Source: Tolypothrix sp. NIES-4075 (GTDB taxonomy: Bacteria; Cyanobacteriota; Cyanobacteriia; Cyanobacteriales; Nostocaceae). From it: a DNA stretch of 64,000 nt. The notes beneath the pieces are model-generated. The model was not told the origin of the DNA, did not search any database, and was given only the letters and a program-made list of their open reading frames with translations. Positions 59,087 to 64,000 of this stretch are shown in pieces. A program made the position numbers and the translations under genes. The DNA is taken from NCBI RefSeq assembly GCF_002218085.1, contig NZ_BDUC01000002.1, forward strand, positions 979,669-1,043,668. The letters run 5' to 3'. How positions within the stretch are numbered: the stretch's first letter is position 1; every line of letters begins with the position of its first letter.

Positions 59087-61339
59087 TTACGGCATTCGCC
59101 AAATTTTAATAGTCTTGTCGGCACTTCCACTCACCAAAGTCTGTCCATCCTGGCTTATGGCAACAGCATAAACTAAGTCATTATGTCCGGTTAGGGTATT
59201 TTGCAACTCTCCGGTTTGGAGATTCCAAATTTTAAGTGTGTTGTCGAAACTCCCACTTACTAAAGTCTTTCCATCGGGACTAATAGCAACCGAAGTAACC
59301 CCATATTTATGCCAGTTGAGGGTATTTTTTAACGCACCTGTTTCTAGGTTCCAAATTTTGATAGTCTTGTCTATACTCCCACTCACTAAAGTTTGTCCAT
59401 CTGGACTAATAGCGAGAGAGTAAACTAAGTCATTATGTCCTGTGAGGGTAGCTTTTAATGAAGGTAGTTTCAGATTCCAAAGTTTGATAGTGTTATCGTA
59501 ACTACTACTTGCCAAAGTCTGCCCATCGGGAGAAAAAACTACCCGCCAAACCGATTTGGTATGTCCAGAAAGAGTATTTTTTAAAGCACCTGTTTGCAGA
59601 TTCCAAATCTTGATAGTTTGGTCGCTGCTGGCACTCGCTAAACTCTGTCCATCTGGGCTAATGGCGATGGAATTAACGGCATATTTATGCCCAGTGAGGG
59701 TATTTTTTAAAGCACCTGTTTCTAGGTTCCAAATCTTGATTGTACCATCCTTGCTTGCACTTACCAAAGTTTGTCCATCCGGGCTAATGGCAACGGAAGT
59801 AACTCCATCAGTGTGCAAGGAGAGAGTTGTTTTCAATCCGCTTGTTTGTAGATTCCAAATCTTGATAGTTCTATCACCACTACCACTCACCAAAGTTTTT
59901 CCATCGGGACTAATAGCGAGACTGCTCACCAAATCGTTATGTCCAGTTAGGCTATTAGCTAATGCTAGTTTGTCATAAGCAGCGACTTTGCCTGGAAGAT
60001 GATTGGTAATTTGCCAAACTCCATATCCCCCTAAACCCAAAAATAAAATAGCAGCACCTACTAATAATGGTTGTTTTAACTTGCGTTTGTCTTTAAAAGA
60101 AACTAAAGTTTGTGGTAGAGATGGTTGACGATCTAAAGGAGCTGTTGCTGGTATTTCAACTGGTAATGGAGATGGTTGACGATCTAAAGGAGCTGTTGCT
60201 GGTATCTCAACTGGTAATGGAGATGGTTGACGATCTAAAGGAGCTGTTGCTGGTATCTCAACTGGTAATGGAGATGGTTGAGAATGAAATGTAGCTGTTG
60301 GTGGTATCTCAACTGGTAATGTAGATGGTTGAGAATGAAATGTAACTGTTGGTGGTATCTCAACTGGTAATGGAGATGGTTGAGAATGAAATGTAACTGT
60401 GGGTACTGATTGATTATAAAAGGTAGCCGTTGCTGGTGGATCAAGCAGAGATGGCAGAGAATTTAAATCTTCTAAAACTGCTTCTGCTGACTGATAGCGC
60501 TGCTGGTAATTTGGTTGCAGCAATTTATCTAAGATCACAGCAAATTCTTGAGTTACAGGTAGTTTTAAACGCGATCGCCAATTTGCTACCCAGCCATAAC
60601 CTTGTAGCTTCCACAACTGCCAAGGAGTAACTGCTGTCAGTAGATGAAAGCAAGTTGCACCCAAACTGTATAAGTCACTTGCTGGGTAAGCTTCACCATC
60701 TTGCATTTGTTCCGGGGGTGCATAACCAAAGGAACCGATGGTTGTTCCTTCTCCAGGAGTTACCACCGTTTGGGTTAATTGTTTAGAAGCACCAAAATCG
60801 ATCAAAATTAATTTGCGATCGCTTTGCCGACGAATGATATTTTGAGGTTTGATATCCCGGTGAATCACTTTCTGCTGATGAACAGATTTGAGGATGTCTA
60901 ACAAATCCAGCAAAAATTCCCGAATCTTTTGCTCGTTTAAAGCTCCCTGCTGTTTTAACTCATCTAATAAGTTATCCCCCTCGATAAACTGCTGCACCAA
61001 ATACAAACGATTCTCTTGCTCAAAATAAGCGAACAATGTAGGAATTTGCGGATGTTCCCCTAACTGTTGCAAACGTCTTGCTTCTTGCTCAAATAGTTCT
61101 GTTGCCTTTTCTAATGCCTTAGTTCCCTGCGCTTGGGGTGCAAATTGCTTAATCACGCATTGTTCATTAAACTTTTCTACATCTTCAGCAAGATAAGTTT
61201 TGCCAAATCCCCCGCTACCCAATACCCGAATTGGGCGATAATGTCGCAGTGTTATTAATGGCACTCCGCAGTGAGAGCAAACCTTTGCATCATCAGGATT
61301 CGGCGGATTATGGCAGACCGCATTGAGGCAACATATCAT
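59087..61339 (-). CDS. Serine/threonine protein kinase with WD40 propeller
   Basis: The 750-residue protein has an N-terminal four-Cys zinc-ribbon-like start (CCLNAVC...CSHC), then a Hanks-type kinase. The kinase motifs are GSGGFGKTY (41-49), Lys64, HRDIKPQN (160-167) and DFG (181-183). A Pro-rich linker of repeated PSPLPVEIP units (about 315-410) and a TM helix (about 418-440) follow. Seven WD40 repeats close the protein (about 460-750, ending IKIWNLQTG-type strands). The kinase domain is cytoplasmic and the propeller is probably periplasmic (inference). It is divergent from the NACHT gene. Confidence 0.9.
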   Translation of the reverse strand: MICCLNAVCHNPPNPDDAKVCSHCGVPLITLRHYRPIRVLGSGGFGKTYLAEDVEKFNEQCVIKQFAPQAQGTKALEKATELFEQEARRLQQLGEHPQIPTLFAYFEQENRLYLVQQFIEGDNLLDELKQQGALNEQKIREFLLDLLDILKSVHQQKVIHRDIKPQNIIRRQSDRKLILIDFGASKQLTQTVVTPGEGTTIGSFGYAPPEQMQDGEAYPASDLYSLGATCFHLLTAVTPWQLWKLQGYGWVANWRSRLKLPVTQEFAVILDKLLQPNYQQRYQSAEAVLEDLNSLPSLLDPPATATFYNQSVPTVTFHSQPSPLPVEIPPTVTFHSQPSTLPVEIPPTATFHSQPSPLPVEIPATAPLDRQPSPLPVEIPATAPLDRQPSPLPVEIPATAPLDRQPSLPQTLVSFKDKRKLKQPLLVGAAILFLGLGGYGVWQITNHLPGKVAAYDKLALANSLTGHNDLVSSLAISPDGKTLVSGSGDRTIKIWNLQTSGLKTTLSLHTDGVTSVAISPDGQTLVSASKDGTIKIWNLETGALKNTLTGHKYAVNSIAISPDGQSLASASSDQTIKIWNLQTGALKNTLSGHTKSVWRVVFSPDGQTLASSSYDNTIKLWNLKLPSLKATLTGHNDLVYSLAISPDGQTLVSGSIDKTIKIWNLETGALKNTLNWHKYGVTSVAISPDGKTLVSGSFDNTLKIWNLQTGELQNTLTGHNDLVYAVAISQDGQTLVSGSADKTIKIWRMP

Positions 61340-61508
61340 ACACAGAGCATCTATCGGCAGATAGATTTATTATCGCCTAGCAATTAGTGAGTGTCAGCCT
61401 TTAATGTTGTTTCCTTGACTGTGATGTTTCCTCTCTAACCCTAAAATTCAGAAACATTGCTTCATTACGCTGTATATACTTGTAGTCAAAATCTAAAGAG
61501 ACACCAGC
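61340..61508. promoter_or_regulatory. Divergent region kinase / NACHT gene
   Basis: These 169 bases carry both promoters. No operator-like motif was recognised. Confidence 0.35.
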
Positions 61509-64000
61509 ATGATAGTTGAATGGTTCACCACCTGGGTAGCTACAAAAGCAGTTGGATTTATCGTCAAAACCATTATCAGCGAAGACTTTCTCAAAGATTT
61601 AGTCAAAGATTACGCTAAAGATTTTTTCAAAGGTATCTTGAAAAATGCTGTAACCGCACCTTTTCAGCAAGAACCGCTTCAGAAAGCTGAAATTATGGCA
61701 CTGGCAGAATTTGTGCAACTGATGGAGCAGGATTTAGAATATAGTGGATCGCAAGATGACATCGAAAAGTACACGCAACCGATAAAGCATTTCATTAAGA
61801 ATCCAGAAGTCAAACAAATCTTAGGAAGTGCCTTTAAGCATGACTGTCAAGCTATAGACACAAATAAATTACAACAAATTTGGTATCAACTTAATTCATC
61901 AGATGATTTTAACTGGAAACCAATAGGCAAGAAGTATCTGCAAAAAGTTAAAGAGATTATTCTCGAAGTTGATGAACTGCGAGAGATTCTTGATTCCCAT
62001 AATCTAGAAAAAATCCGAGAAAAGACAACCGAGATTGCCGGGATTATTCCGCAATTTGATTTGCAAAGCTATCAAGAAGCAATTCGCGAGCGCTACGGTA
62101 ATCTGAAGTTAGATAATTTGGATACTACAGGTTACGCTTATAACGAACTAAAGTTATGGAATATCTTTATTGCCCAAAATGTCAGAGAAGCTAATCAAGT
62201 ATTACCACAAGTACACGAACTGCCTAAAGAACATCTACGACGACTGCGAGAAAGCAACCAATTAGAGGCAGAAGTTGAACAGGAAGAATTAGAACGTTAT
62301 AAACAAGTTTATTTAGAACAGGCTATACGTTCGGTATTAGATATTGTCAATGATAAACGGACTTATAAATATATCGTCATTTTGGGCGATCCGGGTTCTG
62401 GGAAGTCTACATTGTTGCAATATCTCGCTTTGAATTGGGCAAATTCACCCTTAGATAATGTTATCTCACTGTCGATACCTTTGCTAATTGAGTTACGCAC
62501 TTATATGCGACGAAGGGATGATAAGGAGTGTCATAATTTTCTGGAATTTTTCCATAAATGTAGCGGTGCAATTTCTCACCTTAATCAACATCAACTACAC
62601 GAACAGCTTTTAGCTGGTAGAGCCTTAGTGATGTTTGATGGTTTAGATGAAGTCTTCGATCCGGGTAAGCGAGAGGATGTAATTACCGATATTCATCGCT
62701 TTACAAATGAGTATCCGAATGTGCAGGTGATTGTAACATCTCGCGTGATTGGCTACAAAGCGCAACGATTGCGAGATGCTGAGTTTCGACATTTTATATT
62801 GCAAGATTTAGAAGCTGAACAAATTCAGGATTTTATTTACCGCTGGCATGAGTTAACATTTAACGATGAAGCGGATAAACTGAGAAAACGTGAGCGATTG
62901 CAAAGAGGAATTGAAGCTTCAAAATCTATTGCCGAATTAGCGGGTAATCCTCTGCTGCTGACGATGATGGCAATACTTAATCGTAACCAAGAATTGCCGC
63001 GAGATAGAGCGGAACTTTATAATCAAGCATCGCGGGTGTTGTTGCATCAATGGGATGTGGAACGCGCTTTAATAGAAGATAAAAGATTAGATCCGAAAAC
63101 GATTGATTATAAAGATAAGCAAGCGATGCTGCGTCAGGTTGCTTATTATATGCAAACCAGTGAGAAGGGTTTAGCAGGCAATTTAATTAGTGCAGATGAT
63201 TTAGAGAAGATTCTGACTAATTATCTGAAAACTATAGAAGTTAGTCAAGCTAGAGAAGTTGCGAGGGTGATGATTAATCAACTGCGGACTCGTAACTTTA
63301 TGTTATGTTTCTTGGGTGCAGATTATTATGCCTTTGTGCATCGGACATTTTTAGAATATTTCTGTGCTTGGGAGTTTGTTTGGCAGTTTGAGAAGACGCG
63401 ATCGCTGACTATTGAAGAATTGAAAACAGAAGTTTTTGGTAAACACTGGCAAGATGAAACTTGGCATGAGGTGTTACAGCTAATTGTGGGAATGATTGAG
63501 CCTAAGTTTGCGGGTGAGATTATTGAGTATTTAATAAAGTTACATAGCGAGGGGGAAAAGTTCGTCATTTTGTCTTTAGCGGCTAAATGTCTTGTAGAGG
63601 TGAGGAATCGCTCGGTAATTGCTTCAACCGTTGATAAGTTACTTAAGCTGCTGAAAGACCGCGCGATCGCTGATAATGATAAGTATGTGCGACGTGCAGC
63701 AGTCGAAGCTTTAGCCAGCAACTTTAAAGATGACCCGGATACTGTGCGATTGTTAAAAGAACAAGCGATCGCTGATAATAACTGGGATGTGCGACGTGCA
63801 GCAGTCGAAGCTTTAGCCAGCAACTTTAAAGATGACCCCGACACTCTTGCTTTGCTGAAAGACCGGGTGATCGCTGATAATGATGAGTATGTGCGATATG
63901 CAGCAGTCCAAGCTTTAGCCAGCAACTTTAAAGATGACCCGGATACTGTGCGATTGTTAAAAGAACAAGCGATCGCTGATAATTATGGGTATGTGCGACG
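61509..64000 (+). CDS. NACHT-domain STAND NTPase with C-terminal HEAT repeats (3' end outside window)
   Basis: The frame runs from the ATG at 61509 to the window end without a stop (830 codons seen). A helical N-terminal effector-like region occupies about residues 1-270 (MIVEWFTTWVATKAVGF...). The NACHT NTPase follows: Walker A LGDPGSGKSTLLQ near residue 296, Walker B LVMFDGLDE near 373. An NLR-like middle contains NPLLLTMMAIL and FVHRTFLEYF. From about residue 714 there are HEAT repeats of exactly 34 residues (DNDKYVRRAAVEALASNFKD). Bacterial NACHT proteins include anti-phage STAND sensors, but signalling roles also occur, so the function is not proven. Confidence 0.88.
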   Translation, partial: MIVEWFTTWVATKAVGFIVKTIISEDFLKDLVKDYAKDFFKGILKNAVTAPFQQEPLQKAEIMALAEFVQLMEQDLEYSGSQDDIEKYTQPIKHFIKNPEVKQILGSAFKHDCQAIDTNKLQQIWYQLNSSDDFNWKPIGKKYLQKVKEIILEVDELREILDSHNLEKIREKTTEIAGIIPQFDLQSYQEAIRERYGNLKLDNLDTTGYAYNELKLWNIFIAQNVREANQVLPQVHELPKEHLRRLRESNQLEAEVEQEELERYKQVYLEQAIRSVLDIVNDKRTYKYIVILGDPGSGKSTLLQYLALNWANSPLDNVISLSIPLLIELRTYMRRRDDKECHNFLEFFHKCSGAISHLNQHQLHEQLLAGRALVMFDGLDEVFDPGKREDVITDIHRFTNEYPNVQVIVTSRVIGYKAQRLRDAEFRHFILQDLEAEQIQDFIYRWHELTFNDEADKLRKRERLQRGIEASKSIAELAGNPLLLTMMAILNRNQELPRDRAELYNQASRVLLHQWDVERALIEDKRLDPKTIDYKDKQAMLRQVAYYMQTSEKGLAGNLISADDLEKILTNYLKTIEVSQAREVARVMINQLRTRNFMLCFLGADYYAFVHRTFLEYFCAWEFVWQFEKTRSLTIEELKTEVFGKHWQDETWHEVLQLIVGMIEPKFAGEIIEYLIKLHSEGEKFVILSLAAKCLVEVRNRSVIASTVDKLLKLLKDRAIADNDKYVRRAAVEALASNFKDDPDTVRLLKEQAIADNNWDVRRAAVEALASNFKDDPDTLALLKDRVIADNDEYVRYAAVQALASNFKDDPDTVRLLKEQAIADNYGYVR
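63650..64000 (+). repeat. 102-bp HEAT-coding tandem repeat with HIP1 in each unit
   Basis: Units of 102 bases (34 codons) repeat at least three and a half times before the window end. GCGATCGCTGATAA (once GTGATCGCTGATAA) occurs at the same place in every unit. The near-identity at DNA level shows recent expansion. Confidence 0.85.

Noticed and set aside
63326..63925. 199-residue minus-strand frame
   Set aside because: It is antisense to the NACHT-HEAT gene and reflects the 102-bp repeat.
1..64000. tRNA, rRNA and riboswitch genes
   Set aside because: No stretch with a recognisable cloverleaf, rRNA signature or known riboswitch consensus was found by eye. A covariance-model search would be needed to exclude them.

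Overview
The window looks like the chromosome of a filamentous, probably heterocyst-forming cyanobacterium (Nostocales type). The HIP1 octamer GCGATCGC is frequent inside and between genes. Spacers carry short tandem heptamer-like repeats (GGGAATG-, AATTACC- and TTTTTAC-type runs) and small palindromes. The gene families are typical of the group: CHASE2/DUF928/CHAT/haemagglutinin clusters, a serine/threonine kinase with WD40 repeats, a NACHT-HEAT protein, a phytochelatin synthase-like protein and a TIC55/PaO-like Rieske oxygenase. I cannot name the genus. I recognised no rRNA, tRNA or CRISPR array.

Layout. (1) 1-7,150: the 3' end of a CHASE2 protein, a DUF928 protein, a CHAT protease with TPRs and a secreted haemagglutinin-like protein, followed by a 5 x 42 bp tandem repeat. 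(2) 7,150-11,520: a molybdenum hydroxylase operon of PaoABC type (2Fe-2S, FAD/4Fe-4S and Moco subunits) with a carboxymuconolactone decarboxylase-like protein downstream. (3) 11,860-17,280: a second haemagglutinin-like protein, a small secreted Cys protein and a membrane GTPase. (4) 17,450-21,630: a lone type II thioesterase and an ExbB-ExbD pair divergent from an unusual TonB. (5) 21,738-25,380: an intact IS5-family element, a gamma-glutamyltransferase and a small unknown protein. (6) 25,600-33,920: a two-component system, a beta-hydroxyacid dehydrogenase-type oxidoreductase, a Crp/Fnr gene broken by an IS630 element, two small secreted repeat proteins separated by a MITE, an IS1-family element and a lipoprotein-like intradiol dioxygenase. 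(7) 34,800-41,920: a MacAB-type tripartite exporter, a phytochelatin synthase-like protein and a quaternary-amine (OpuC/Osm-type) ABC importer. (8) 42,100-50,940: a gene remnant, a PIN toxin-antitoxin pair, a TPR protein, a large hybrid sensor kinase, a Rieske oxygenase and an ExoD-like protein. (9) 51,100-58,350: a diacylglycerol-kinase-like enzyme, a DUF2459 protein, thioredoxin, a methyltransferase, an Rpn-type protein with a partial tandem duplicate, prmA and serA. (10) 58,740-64,000: two abutting MITE-like elements, a Ser/Thr kinase with WD40 repeats and, divergent from it, a NACHT-HEAT gene that runs off the end.

How the parts may work together. The first 6.5 kb group signalling (CHASE2), protease (CHAT) and secretion (haemagglutinin) genes that often co-occur in cyanobacteria. 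ExbB, ExbD and TonB form one energising unit, but no receptor is in the window. The response regulator operon and the secreted LGVTEQQL-repeat protein 3 kb away share an almost identical palindromic upstream site, which suggests a common regulator. The 29.4-33.0 kb patch is a hot spot: IS630, a MITE and IS1 all lie there with recognisable target duplications. The MITE shares terminal repeats with the IS5 element 9 kb upstream and is probably mobilised by that family.

No wholly new system can be claimed from sequence alone. The strongest leads are the shared palindrome, the TonB with its conserved domain in mid-protein, the recurrent in-frame low-complexity inserts (one beside the gamma-glutamyltransferase cleavage site), the IS-disrupted Crp/Fnr gene and the NACHT-HEAT protein.
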